Numbered from the stretch's first letter, positions 54,201 to 60,266 are shown. The stretch is 64,000 bases of DNA from Bombyx mori (GCF_030269925.1 NC_085127.1:3913501-3977500); one strand, 5' to 3'. Numbers and translations are program-made. Notes: generated from the sequence alone by a model not told the origin.

Positions 54201-55981
54201 TCAACACATTTACACGTTGCGCTTGTGTAGTGTTTGTGAATAAGCGCGCGGCGTGACGTCGCACTGCATGCGCATCATGAAAAGTCTGCCCATCTCTCTC
54301 TCGCGCGCTCTAGCTTATGAGTGTGAAGGGGACCGTTAATGTTTTGCTTTTGTTAATGTTTATATATATAGCGTGGTCTTTGGTTTAATATTAAATTATT
54401 ATAATCTAATTATAATTGCATAAGTTGATAAAAAATGCTATGCAATAGCTTTACCGCAGCAGTTCCCGAGTGCCACACGTTTTTTCACTCAACCGCACAA
54501 AAAATAAATAATTAAAAAGCCTACGTTTTATTTTAGTGATGTAATACCTTCTAATTCGAATGCCTGTATTCTCTAATATTTCAGATGAGCTTGATAACAA
54601 AACAGTTAGATTACTAGGAAGCCTAATTGGTTATCAATTAACACAACGACTATCTGGTCTATTGAATTGACGTTGAAACTTGTGTTCTTCATTAATGCAC
54701 GATCTCTAGATTAATGGCGTCTGATAAATGTATCATTGAGTTCTCGCTTCTGCCACACTATTCTGCGACACTATTGCTACAATCAATTTGGTTTATGTAT
54801 AGTATTATAGATCATGCAAAACAGATATATTTAAAGTTAAACTGTGAAGAAGGTATTGTAGGATATTTAACGTTTTTGTTAATACGCTTTTATTAGCTTC
54901 AGACTTATGTATGTTAGTATGTAACGGAATCTTTGAACATGATTTTGACCCCCTTCAAAACGTCGGATTAACTTGAAATTTGGCACACTTATTAAGGGCT
55001 GGTGACAATTTAATATTAAAAAAATACGCTTTTATCGAAAATTCAACTAAAAAATAGAAAATAAATTTTAATAAATTTGAATCAAAAATAGTGTAAGAAA
55101 AAAATATTTTATTGTAAAAAAAGTTTATTTATTTTTATTTATTACTTGATATTTTTATGTGCGGTTAGGTTAGGTTGCCGCTATGCAAAGCAGTGTGGAA
55201 AAGGTCCGTGGCACTCTTAATTTTGTGATGCAGTCGCGTTCTTAAGCTCTGTCGGTTTGACTCGGTATGATTTGTAAATCCGTTCCATTTTGCTGTTTGA
55301 TTGGTTCCTTGAGCTTAGTTTTAATTGTCATAAAATTGTACTTAGAGCATAGGATTTGAGTGTTAATATATCTCATTAAGATTTTTAATTTTAAGATAAT
55401 TGATAAATAATATTAACAATATTTCACTTTTTTATTCTTTTTTTTCCCTACCTATGCTGATAGCCTTGAGAGGCTATTTCGGCTTCACCCTAACGTGTAG
55501 GTGAGCTCACGGGGCTCAAACCGGAGTGTTGCTAACACTGACCCTAACAAGAGCAGTGCTTCGCAGAATCTACCACCGGATCGGAAACGCGACCCACTGA
55601 GAAGGTCCGGCGAGAAACTCAGTGGGCTGTGTCTATGGGTTAATCCGCTCATCGAGCCCTTTGTCGCAAGTGACGGATTCGACGAGGACGGTGACCGGTG
55701 CTTGTGGTTCTTTCATTTCTGGTTCCTAAAAGTACTAACGCAATGTTACTCTTGCGGATGGTGTCGAAAGGAAATCTTTGTACCGATATTCCATTACAAA
55801 TTTTAAACATTCTCCGAAATTTTGAACTTGATGTTGCTGGTTTAAAAATATTTTAGAAAGACTTTGCCTAACATACCTGTGGTTCGTCCCTTAGTTTACT
55901 ATGGTGCTCGTGACTCGGCTCCGTCGATCGCTTATGTACTTCGTGATGTGACAATAAATAGTAATTTTTCAATGAACCAAT
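27115..55981 (-). CDS. Fur2: Furin-like proprotein convertase (Furin 2 type), 13 exons, N terminus missing
   Basis: Subtilisin-like endoprotease that cuts secretory proproteins after paired basic residues in the Golgi or at the cell surface. Thirteen exons join in phase to 1,249 codons plus stop. Order by residue of the visible part: prodomain 1-50 ending KRRFKR|D; catalytic domain about 51-420 with Asp125 (ILDDG), His164 (KHGTRCAGE), oxyanion Asn265 (WASGNGG) and Ser345 (HTGTSASAP); P domain about 421-556; linker; furin-type Cys-rich repeats about 647-1155; membrane span about 1167-1189; 60-residue cytosolic tail. A long Cys-rich region plus a membrane span fits insect Furin 2 and vertebrate PC5B rather than Furin 1, which has a short Cys-rich region. 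The first exon(s), with signal peptide and early prodomain, were not found up to 64,000 and probably lie outside the window. Family certain; orthology to Furin 2 inferred. Confidence 0.93.
27824..28190 (-). mobile_element. 5'-truncated Jockey-type LINE with ORF2 C terminus
   Basis: On the minus strand it reads [19 protein letters not shown] at the left end of ORF2, matching MRHDNRLIVAAADYAPNP of the intact element, then the 3' UTR. Several substitutions and a shortened C terminus. In convertase intron 12. Confidence 0.8.
28952..29121 (-). CDS. Fur2: Fur2 visible exon 12: membrane span
   Basis: 170 nt; acceptor tgtcccag, donor CTACAG|gtgaga. Encodes [12 protein letters not shown] with an NSS glycosylation sequon, a juxtamembrane stretch, and the hydrophobic span [20 protein letters not shown]. 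Only one reading frame is open and it is the one fixed by exon 11. Confidence 0.92.
29567..29802. repeat. Foldback MITE in convertase intron 11
   Basis: Arms at about 29,627-29,697 and 29,728-29,802 are inverse complements (cgttctcgatagcgtaaaag / cttttacgctatcgagaacg, and tgtatggagttggaac / gttccaactccataca), with a loop of about 30 bp. A third, weaker copy of one arm precedes them at 29,567-29,625. Confidence 0.7.
29938..30026 (-). CDS. Fur2: Fur2 visible exon 11: short Cys-rich exon
   Basis: 89 nt; acceptor gttacag, donor ACTG|gtaaca. Encodes [17 protein letters not shown] and ECCHCHPET. The CVPCC type motif closes the Cys-rich region of membrane-bound convertases. Without this exon the reading frames of exons 10 and 12 do not match; with it they fit exactly. 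Confidence 0.88.
30068..30285 (-). mobile_element. 5'-truncated Jockey-type LINE 3' end
   Basis: Diverged copy with accaccggatcggaatcgcga and gcgagaaagtcagtgggtt. It lies about 40 bp upstream of the acceptor of convertase exon 11. Confidence 0.65.
30430..30545 (-). repeat. Lepidopteran SINE/LINE tail (gacgagcatac family)
   Basis: ttgtaggtagacgagcatac ggcccacctgatgg ... agccgctgcctacc. Same family as 21,292-21,410. Confidence 0.6.
30620..30770 (-). mobile_element. tRNA-derived SINE, tRNA-like head
   Basis: Minus-strand B box: gtgggaatcgaacccac is the complement of gtgggttcgattcccac. Same family as 16,380-16,620. Confidence 0.7.
31041..31402. mobile_element. MITE with short terminal inverted repeats
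   Basis: Left end tctcctaccgacgccgaaag, right end inverse ctttcggtctggtaggaga. Inside is a GC-rich hairpin (CCAGGGCTTCGCCCCTGG). About 360 bp, in convertase intron 10. Confidence 0.55.
31408..31512. repeat. Foldback element next to a splice donor
   Basis: Arms of about 45 bp: gtgcaccgcgggaaaaaagt with aggacat and ccgcgtgt, answered by acacgcgggaggaaatgtcc and acttttctcccttggtgcac; loop of about 10 nt. It lies 40 bp downstream, in transcription sense, of the exon 10 donor. Confidence 0.75.
31552..31807 (-). CDS. Fur2: Fur2 visible exon 10: Cys-rich repeats
   Basis: 256 nt; acceptor gtttag, donor GATAG|gtgagt. Encodes [18 protein letters not shown], then [18 protein letters not shown] and [11 protein letters not shown]. 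About 40 bp past its donor lies a strong foldback sequence (31,408-31,512). Confidence 0.93.
32327..32466 (-). CDS. Fur2: Fur2 visible exon 9: Cys-rich repeat
   Basis: 140 nt; acceptor tttaacag, donor CAAG|gtaact. Encodes [18 protein letters not shown] to CHPECPQ. Split Gly codons at both junctions are completed by the neighbouring exons. Confidence 0.93.
32711..32985 (-). mobile_element. 5'-truncated Jockey-type LINE 3' end
   Basis: T-run, agctgatagcc, then accaccgaatcggaaacgcg and gcgagaaactcagtgggctg. In convertase intron 8, about 40 bp past the exon 8 donor. Confidence 0.75.
33025..33183 (-). CDS. Fur2: Fur2 visible exon 8: Cys-rich repeat
   Basis: 159 nt; acceptor gctag, donor GATGG|gtaagt. 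Encodes [19 protein letters not shown] to CRTSCADG, one furin-type repeat. The phases fit both neighbours. Confidence 0.93.
33350..33440 (-). repeat. SINE/LINE tail fragment
   Basis: ttttttattgcccttaacgg caggcgag, catggacttcagcaatgcca. Same family as 21,292-21,410; abuts a truncated Helitron. Confidence 0.5.
33441..33655 (-). mobile_element. 3'-truncated Helitron
   Basis: On the minus strand starts TC after A at 33,655 (TCTATACAAATAAATAAAAT), includes GTCT repeats and the segment tcagagattaaccgg seen in inverse at 57.35 kb. The CTAG end is lost. Confidence 0.65.
33770..34200. other. Intron 7 sequence, probable old repeat
   Basis: gcgggagcgcgaggagtgaa, a (catttcattt)n-like stretch at 34,070-34,090 and an A-rich end look like a lepidopteran LINE remnant, but I cannot assign it. 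Confidence 0.3.
34677..34910 (-). CDS. Fur2: Fur2 visible exon 7: Cys-rich repeats
   Basis: 234 nt; acceptor ttgcacag, donor TACAG|gtgagg. Encodes [16 protein letters not shown] through [15 protein letters not shown]. Joins the preceding exon inside an Arg codon and the next one inside another Arg codon. Confidence 0.94.
34986..36782 (-). CDS. Fur2: Fur2 visible exon 6: Asn/Ser catalytic part, P domain, first Cys-rich repeats
   Basis: Unusually long 1,797 nt exon; acceptor ttgtag, donor GTGAG|gttggt (weak consensus, but the only one that keeps phase). Encodes [17 protein letters not shown], the oxyanion Asn in WASGNGG, the catalytic Ser in [14 protein letters not shown], the P domain ([10 protein letters not shown] to [10 protein letters not shown]), a low-complexity linker rich in Ser, Asn and Pro, and Cys-rich repeats of the form CxxCxxSCxxCxGP. 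In the P domain the classical RGD is RGN (residues 480-482). Confidence 0.96.
36855..37029 (-). CDS. Fur2: Fur2 visible exon 5: catalytic domain core
   Basis: 175 nt; acceptor actgtag, donor AGAAG|gtgagt. Encodes [15 protein letters not shown] through [20 protein letters not shown], the substrate-binding core shared by all kexin/furin enzymes. Its phase completes the split Gly codon of the previous exon. Confidence 0.96.
37416..37548 (-). CDS. Fur2: Fur2 visible exon 4: catalytic His
   Basis: 133 nt; acceptor ttgaag, donor GTGG|gtaagg, leaving one base of a Gly codon. Encodes [17 protein letters not shown], an acidic Ca-binding type loop, then [11 protein letters not shown] with the catalytic His (residue 164). 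Confidence 0.96.
38008..38142 (-). CDS. Fur2: Fur2 visible exon 3: catalytic Asp
   Basis: 135 nt, phase 0 at both ends; acceptor aaacag, donor TAC|gtaagt. Contains [19 protein letters not shown] and [14 protein letters not shown]; the first Asp of DDG is the catalytic Asp (residue 125 of the visible protein). Confidence 0.96.
38340..38590 (-). mobile_element. Bm1 SINE 3' part in convertase intron 2
   Basis: tttattgctcagatgggtgg to gtcctgccaccagtaaa; good match. About 56 bp from the exon 2 donor. Confidence 0.85.
38647..38823 (-). CDS. Fur2: Fur2 visible exon 2: end of prodomain and start of mature enzyme
   Basis: 177 nt, phase 0 at both ends; acceptor ttttag, donor TTTG|gtgagt. Begins [15 protein letters not shown], the conserved prodomain C terminus with the R-X-K-R autocleavage site, then the mature N terminus up to [12 protein letters not shown]. 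It is separated from the previous exon by a 17 kb intron (38,824-55,876) packed with transposons. Confidence 0.95.
39140..39450 (-). mobile_element. 5'-truncated Jockey-type LINE 3' end
   Basis: T-run, cctacctaagctgccttgag, accaccggatcggaaacgcg, ending cgggaggatccgaaa. In the large first intron. Confidence 0.8.
39895..40040 (-). repeat. Diverged Bm1-like fragment
   Basis: agattgatagacgagctctc, gagcccatagacatcg and cccaccttaaaatatgag follow Bm1 loosely. Confidence 0.45.
40230..40470 (+). repeat. Lepidopteran dispersed repeat, probable LINE remnant
   Basis: cccacagacgcccactgctg gacatag and gatcttttcaacggtcatct are widespread in Lepidoptera and usually come from LINE coding sequence. No usable frame here. 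Confidence 0.4.
40940..41165 (+). repeat. SINE-like repeat related to Bm1
   Basis: taccctcctgcctgtttgcc, gaatgcgttctgattttgag, gtatgctcgtctgcctgcca: laid out like Bm1 but a different subfamily, ending in A-rich sequence. Confidence 0.45.
42005..42348 (+). mobile_element. Bm1 SINE lacking the tRNA head
   Basis: Starts aaatacgtactcaacaaatg ttcacgattgactt, the middle Bm1 segment, and runs to ctaagcaataaaaaaa. Confidence 0.85.
42350..43205. other. No gene seen (intron 1)
   Basis: Mixed composition, no exon or repeat recognised. Confidence 0.5.
43206..43706 (-). mobile_element. Helitron carrying a nested Helitron
   Basis: Minus strand: A then TC at 43,706, CTAG at 43,209-43,206, then T. Same family as 5,752-6,041. 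Interrupted at 43,239-43,434 by a second Helitron. Confidence 0.8.
43239..43434 (+). mobile_element. 196 bp Helitron nested inside another
   Basis: A before TC at 43,239, CTAG at 43,431-43,434, T after. Terminal AGCGA / TCGCT stem. Inserted between A and T of ..cctcaA|Tcgataa.., which is intact at about 6,003-6,013 (minus strand) in the other copy. Confidence 0.85.
43912..44287 (-). mobile_element. Helitron with internal tandem duplication
   Basis: Minus strand: starts TC after A at 44,287; the 3' end is gcgggcgagtgctgttag (TTAG in place of CTAG). A 157 bp unit around ccaacactcat is duplicated (43,984 and 44,141). Related to 2,839-3,056. Confidence 0.65.
44290..45109. other. No supported gene (intron 1)
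   Basis: 44,659-44,958 is a GC-rich, Arg-rich open frame that looks like LINE or repeat sequence by composition but matches nothing I know. Confidence 0.4.
45110..45505 (+). mobile_element. MITE family with GCTATTGCATAGC ends, copy 1
   Basis: acacgtgtggcactcg at the left, ataaaagctgtgcaatagct at the right. The interior matches 53.2 and 54.5 kb (gatgggcagacttttcatga; cttattcacaaacactacac). Contains a perfect TGACGTCA. Confidence 0.65.
45607..45890 (-). pseudogene. LINE ORF2 C-terminal fragment
   Basis: Minus-strand frame [20 protein letters not shown], then [20 protein letters not shown]: the C-x-C...H...C knuckle that ends many insect LINE proteins after RNase H. 5'-truncated; ends at a TAA near 45,637. 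Confidence 0.65.
46078..46325 (-). mobile_element. Bm1 SINE 3' part
   Basis: tttattgcttagatgggtgg to gtcctactaccagtaatt; well conserved. Confidence 0.88.
46330..48355. other. No gene seen (intron 1)
   Basis: Two kb of AT-rich sequence; short frames at 47,160-47,539 and 47,873-48,157 have no recognisable features. Confidence 0.5.
48358..48540 (-). mobile_element. Jockey-type LINE 3' fragment
   Basis: gcgagctcacagagctcagc, accaccggatcggaaagacg, aactcagtaggct. Lacks the T-rich end. Confidence 0.65.
48716..49136 (-). mobile_element. Helitron with terminal palindrome, copy 1
   Basis: Minus strand: A then TCTATGTACGTGAAGCAAAA at the right end, and gggaccactag then T at the left. The interior matches 58.77 and 59.83 kb. 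The palindrome is tgcagtcgaaattcgact-like but one base weaker. About 420 bp. Confidence 0.8.
49171..50935 (-). mobile_element. 5'-truncated R1-clade LINE
   Basis: 1,765 bp, with poly(A) (T-run 49,171-49,192 on the plus strand), 3' UTR 49,193-49,652, and the end of ORF2. Flanked by a perfect 13 bp duplication AGCGTTTTGATGT (49,158-49,170 and 50,936-50,948). Truncated within the RT domain. GC-rich against AT-rich surroundings. Lies just beside a Helitron end. Confidence 0.93.
49653..50927 (-). CDS. R1-clade ORF2 C-terminal half (truncated)
   Basis: 424 codons open to the stop, starting inside the reverse transcriptase. Contains [14 protein letters not shown], catalytic YADD at residues 42-45, the [14 protein letters not shown] thumb-side motif, and a C-terminal CCHC-type motif C330-x2-C-x8-H-x4-C347 ([20 protein letters not shown]) typical of R1, TRAS and SART elements. 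The ATG at 50,927 is internal to the original ORF. No stop codons or frameshifts: a recent but dead copy, because endonuclease and most of RT are missing. Confidence 0.9.
   Translation of the reverse strand: MHRFPVVRGVPQGSVLGPLLWNIGYDWVLRGALLPGLSVICYADDTLVVARGGSFAESARLATAGVAHVVGKIRRLGLDVALSKSEAMWFHRPRRVPPVDAHIVVGGVRIGVGVQLKYLGLILDSRWTFRAHFQNLVPRLLGVAGALSRLLPNVGGPDQVTRRLYTGVVRSMALYGAPVWGQSLAVGVAKLLQRPQRTIAVRVIRGYRTISFEAACVLAGTPPWVLEAEALAADYQWRADLRIRGVARPSPSVVRARRAQSRRSVLEAWSRRLADPSAGRRTVEAIRPVLVNWVNCDRGRLTFRLTQVLTGHGCFGEFLHRIGAEPTAECHHCGCGLDTAEHTLVACPAWEGWRRVLVAKIGNDLSLPSVVASMLGDDESWKAMLDFCECTISQKEAAGRVRDTQARRRRAGAREADLAQALAL
51720..51825 (-). repeat. Bm1 SINE 3' fragment
   Basis: tttattgcttagatgggtgg to gcgccacccaccttaccc; ends abruptly. 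Confidence 0.75.
52371..52826. mobile_element. MITE with long terminal inverted repeats
   Basis: Ends tagaccagggtcga and, in inverse, tagatcagggtaga. The arms extend over 100 bp (aagatgaaacccattagaaa with ataaaaatgaaaggaaaaat, mirrored on the right). About 455 bp. The internal part has no coding potential. Confidence 0.75.
53212..53572 (+). mobile_element. MITE family with GCTATTGCATAGC ends, copy 2
   Basis: gtgaaaaaaa..cacgtgtggcactcgg, then gctattgcatagc. The right end is truncated after gtcaggttattttcgttac. Opposite orientation to the copy at 54.1-54.5 kb. Confidence 0.65.
53650..54020. repeat. Bm1 SINE pieces in both orientations
   Basis: 53,655-53,800 is a minus-strand, internally deleted Bm1 3' half. 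53,875-54,020 is a plus-strand Bm1 5' half with tRNA-like head (gtgttcaaatcccacaggcg) and aaatacgtacctaact. Possibly one rearranged element. Confidence 0.6.
54088..54500 (-). mobile_element. MITE family with GCTATTGCATAGC ends, copy 3
   Basis: Both ends present: agctattgcatagctttt at the left, gctatgcaatagctttaccg ... gtgccacacgttttttcact at the right. The most complete of the three copies. Confidence 0.7.
54505..55435. other. No gene seen (intron 1)
   Basis: AT-rich; 54,900-55,010 (ttgacccccttcaaaacgtc) resembles a widespread lepidopteran repeat motif. Confidence 0.4.
55440..55720 (-). mobile_element. 5'-truncated Jockey-type LINE 3' end
   Basis: T-run, cctacctatgctgatagcct, accaccggatcggaaacgcg, gcgagaaactcagtgggctg. 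About 160 bp past the donor of convertase exon 1, inside intron 1. Confidence 0.78.
55877..55981 (-). CDS. Fur2: Fur2 visible exon 1: prodomain part
   Basis: 105 nt, phase 0 at both ends. Acceptor ttacag before ATTGG, donor CACAG|gtatgt. Reads [10 protein letters not shown], then a His-rich stretch SHHEVHKRS, ending KLRDEPQ. This matches the second half of furin prodomains (QIGSL.. and the internal KR-S secondary cleavage region). The preceding exon must end in phase 0; none was recognised upstream in the window. Confidence 0.9.
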
Positions 55982-55984
55982 CTG

Positions 55985-57190
55985 TAACAAACAAAAAAAA
56001 AACATACATTAACTAAAAAGTAATTTTACAAATTCATACGTATTCACAAATATTATATAAACTTCATAGCCTCATGTGGAAGACGCGAGGTCTGTTATTC
56101 GTAAAATATGAACTTACTTACAATAAGATAAAGAGGGAAAACTAAACTAAACTAGCCCAGGACACAAATCCTGCAAAAGACTAAAAAAAAAAATCGAACT
56201 GCATTCTCCAACGAGGGTATCATCTGAATCCGTTTAAATATTACAAAGATAGTTTTCTCGTTGATTTTTCTCTTTATTTTTCTTTACATCTTGAACGAGT
56301 CTTCATTTGTTGTTTTTAAAAGCAGAAAGTTTTAAGAGTCCAAGCCCATATATTTTAGGAATGGGAAAACGAAAAAAGGATATTTTTTATCGATTTCTAC
56401 ATTTTATAAAGTTAGGCTACTTTTCAAAAAAACATTATTCTTAATCAAAAGCACACATCTGTCATGTTGAGATTTGGTTGCCGCTTCTGAAATGACAAAG
56501 AAAAAGTGACTTTTTTTTAAATAATACGCAATATCATTGTCGACTATGAAACGCTTCCAAAAAATGTTTTTATTGCTGTCCACTTCCAAAATCCGATTCT
56601 TTTTTGGCAAATTTAAAGAAAAATTCTAAAAACGTTTTCAACAAAAGCAATATTCATTTCGGAATACCGTAAGATCAATTTTTGTACGTAAACACTTTAA
56701 AAGCAAAAGTCGTTCCATTGACTTCCTAATGGCCGTTCACGAGGTCCGCGGGAACCGATTTTTATTCCATCCAAGACGATCACGAGACGTCTAAAAAGCT
56801 ACGATTAGGCGCTATAAAAACATTAGCTTTGGGTAATTTATTCGAATTGGTATTCGGAAATTAGTGGCTGTGGGGGAAGCGGTTGTATTTTAAGAAGGCT
56901 TCAATGGCCGGTAATAAATCTGAGCTCACGCAAGCCGACCGCTATCCGTGCCACATCACTGTTCGCGGGCCATTCAGAAAACACTAAATCCCGTCTTACG
57001 GACGAAGTTTTAGTGTTGAACATTCCCTCATAACACCCAACAAAAAAAACATTATCCGATTACTATGCTATGTTTCACGTGAGCCCACATACGGGGTCGA
57101 CAGAATCCTTCAGCTAAATAACCCTTGTTTTCGGGAGGGGCACGTAAAAACGTCATAATAATCCAGATTAAAACTCAACCAAAACGCGTT
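55985..57190. other. Upstream of first visible convertase exon; no exon found
   Basis: I looked for a minus-strand exon with a signal peptide or prodomain start ending in phase 0 and did not find one here or further right. Confidence 0.45.
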
Positions 57191-57194
57191 AAAA

Positions 57195-57312
57195 TCTATA
57201 CATATAAATAAAATTGGAGTGTCTGTTTGTAATATAGAAATAACCGCTTTTTACTACATGCATATGAATACATTTACGGTAACTACACCAAAATAGCATT
57301 TTTTACAATTTT

Positions 57313-57343
<31 letters not shown>

Positions 57344-57597
57344 CTGTTTGTTCCGGCTAATCTCTGGAACGGCTGGACCGATTTTGACGAGACTTTCACT
57401 GATAGGTAGCTGATGATATAAGGAATAACTTAGGCTACCTTTTTTAGACTAGCTTCGCCCCGCGGCGTCACCCGCGATACGACAATAACCGCGGGACTCA
57501 GCTATCAAATTTAATGTTTCCGAAGCGAAGCGAGGGCGGGTCGCTAGTCAATAATAAAATTTAATGTTTCCGAAGCGAAGCGAGGGTGGGTCGCTAG
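57195..57597 (+). mobile_element. Helitron with doubled 3' terminus
   Basis: A then TCTATACATATAAATAAAAT at 57,195; CTGT microsatellite at 57,317-57,350; first gggtcgctag at 57,538-57,547 and a second at 57,588-57,597, each followed by T. The last 50 bp are tandemly repeated. Confidence 0.75.
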
Positions 57598-57934
57598 TAT
57601 TTTATAAAACTGTGGTCTTTCATTAAAACTAAACAACACGCTTCGTTTACCGTCGACCAGGTAAGCAAAATATAGAGGTAGAATTAAATTATTTGGCAGC
57701 TCACGTGCGGATGTTTTACGATGGGCCCCAGAGCGTTGCGTTTAATGTCCAGGCTATTAACTAACGCCCAACTCGCCCCGTATTAGGCAAAGAGGATCAT
57801 ACATAAGATCGAATTCTTTAATGGATGAATCTTTGATGTTGCTTGGGTTTTACATTCAAAACTTCTGTAACATCGTGTCGATTATTGCCTCCATATAAAT
57901 TGTTTTTTTTTTTTTTAGCTTTTAGCTTTTTGAG

Positions 57935-58376
57935 CTTTTTTTTTTTATTGCTTAGATGGTTGGACGAGCTCACAGCCCACCTGATGTTAAGTGGTTACTG
58001 GAGCCCATAGACATCTACAACGTAAATGCGCCACCCACCTTGAGATATAAGTTGTAAGGTCTCAGCATAGTTACAACGGCTGCCCCACCCTTCAAACCGA
58101 AACGCATTACTGCTTCACGGCAGAAATAGGCAGGGCGGTGGTACGTACCCGCGCGGACTCACAACAGGTCCTACCACCAGTAATTACGCAAATTATACTT
58201 TTGCAGGTTTCACTTTTATTACATGATGTTATTCCGTCATCGTGGAAGTCAATCGTGAATATTTGTTGAGTACGTATTTCATTAGAAAAATTGATACCCG
58301 CCTGCGGGATTCGAACACCGGTGCATCGCTTCAACACGAATGCTCCGAACGTCATATCTTTTAGACCACGACGACT
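57935..58376 (-). mobile_element. Full-length Bm1 SINE
   Basis: Best Bm1 copy in the window. On the minus strand it has a tRNA-like head (gtcgtcgtggtctaaaagat, B box ggtgttcgaatcccgc), the middle segment and the 3' half ending caataaaaaa. Pol III type internal promoter; dispersed, not a tRNA gene. Confidence 0.9.
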
Positions 58377-58769
58377 TCAAATTTTTTCTTTTTTTTTTTC
58401 TTTTGTTGACTTGTTGTATTTAACAGATTAGCTTCCTGTATAATACAAAGTAAATAATAGTGAATTATGATCAAGCCCAAGGGTAGTCGGATTAGCCTCT
58501 TAGGCTACCAACGATTAAGCAGGGGAAAAAAAAGGATCGAAACACGACTGCTACAATCGGACCCATGTTTGGATTATTAACAAACTCCCAACCTAAAAAC
58601 AATGTTGATGATTGTTATTACCGTGTATGTTGTAACAACATCCAATGCGTAGCTACCAATATCTCTTTAAAATGAGACGCTCTTATTCCAATAAGTAGCC
58701 TTAAAAATAAATATAAATAATAATAACCATAATTACCTTGACGACATAATAATCGCAATGATACTTCTT

Positions 58770-59194
58770 TATCTATATATTAATACGTGAAGCAAAAACT
58801 TTGTATCCCTTTTTACGAAAATTGCGCGGACGGAAGACTATGAAATTTTCCACACTTATAGAGAATATAGTGAAGAAGTGCACAATGCTAATATTTTTTT
58901 TAAATAATGCATAAAAGATACATTAAATCAATAAAGAAAACATTACACACACTACATACCATGTATTTGACGCACACTCGCATGCATACTATTTATTGTC
59001 AAACTTTTGTTCTTGACGTCTGTGGTCAAATTGAGAATAGATTAAATATTGTTTGTCTTTATTAATATTTTTTTATAGTGTAGCCTTGGCGCAATTTGTG
59101 ATTATAGAAGTATAAAATACAATCATAATAGTGTACAAACTTACAATTCCAATTAATTATTATAGTCGAATTTCGACTACTGCGGGACCTCTAG
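58770..59194 (+). mobile_element. Helitron with terminal palindrome, copy 2
   Basis: A then TCTATATATTAATACGTGAA; ends tagtcgaatttcgactactg then cgggacctctag and T. The 17 bp palindrome about 12 bp before CTAG is the Helitron terminator hairpin. About 425 bp. Confidence 0.85.
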
Positions 59195-59832
59195 TATAAT
59201 AAATTATTTAATAATGAGTAGGTCATTTTGAAATTCGAAACTGGCATACCTACTTAGGACATATGCTGAGAAATAATAGGCCTTTACATATTATGATTTT
59301 TCTGTTTTAAAATACAGGGCATTTGAAACAGAACTTATGTATGACTGGCAATAAATTCTAATTTTTTTATTTATTTATTGAAAGCATTGGCAACACGGCC
59401 ATCAGCTTAAACTAATTTTACAAAAAAAAAAGAAAAAGAAAATGAACTAGGACTAACAATAAAAACACAAATAAAAGAAACAAACCAAACCAAGAAACAA
59501 TAAATTCTAAATTCAGATGAACTGTATTTTAAAAATAAGGAATTCCATTGTCAAATTCTGTCATTTATTTATTGATTACTGATTTGTTTACGCCCCACCT
59601 TTTTATCTTTTTCTTCAGTAACACTGTAAAAAATACGAGTAATCATAGAATACGAGTTTTGTCGCGGTAACAATACCGCACAAACGGCTCATAACATTAA
59701 TGACATTTACGGAGTGAGCATTAAAAAGGAGCGCACGGCTCGTTATTGGTTTGAGCGTTTACGACTAAAAAAATGAACCCGTGGTCGCCCGAAAACTGAA
59801 GTCAACAACGAAGACAACAACGAATTAAATTG

Positions 59833-60266
59833 GTCCCGCAGTAGTCGAAATTCGACTAATTAATTGAAATTATAAGTTTGAACATTATTATAGATATATT
59901 GTCAAAGATTATTATACTTCTATAATCACAGATTTCGCCAAGACTACACTATAGACAAATAATATTAAAGATAAACAATATTAACCTATTTTCAATTTAA
60001 CCACAGACTTTAAGCATTAACTAAAGTTTGATAATCAACAAAGAGTATATATACTTAAGTGTGTGTGTGTTCAAATACATGGCAGTGTGTGTAACGTTTT
60101 CTTTATTGATTTAATGTATATTTTATGCATTATTTTTAAAAAATATTAGCATTGTTCACTCCTTCTCAATATTCTCTATAAGTGTGAGAAATTTCAAACA
60201 CCTCCGTCCGCGCAATTTCCCTAAAAAAGGATACAAAGTTTTTGCTTCACGTATTAATATATAGAT
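59833..60266 (-). mobile_element. Helitron with terminal palindrome, copy 3
   Basis: Minus strand: starts TCTATATATTAATACGTG after A near 60,266. The palindrome agtcgaaattcgact is present, but the end reads gggaccaatt, so CTAG is lost. Inverted relative to the copy 640 bp to the left. Confidence 0.75.

Noticed and set aside
58290..58376. Possible tRNA gene on the minus strand
   Set aside because: This is the tRNA-derived head of a full-length Bm1 SINE.
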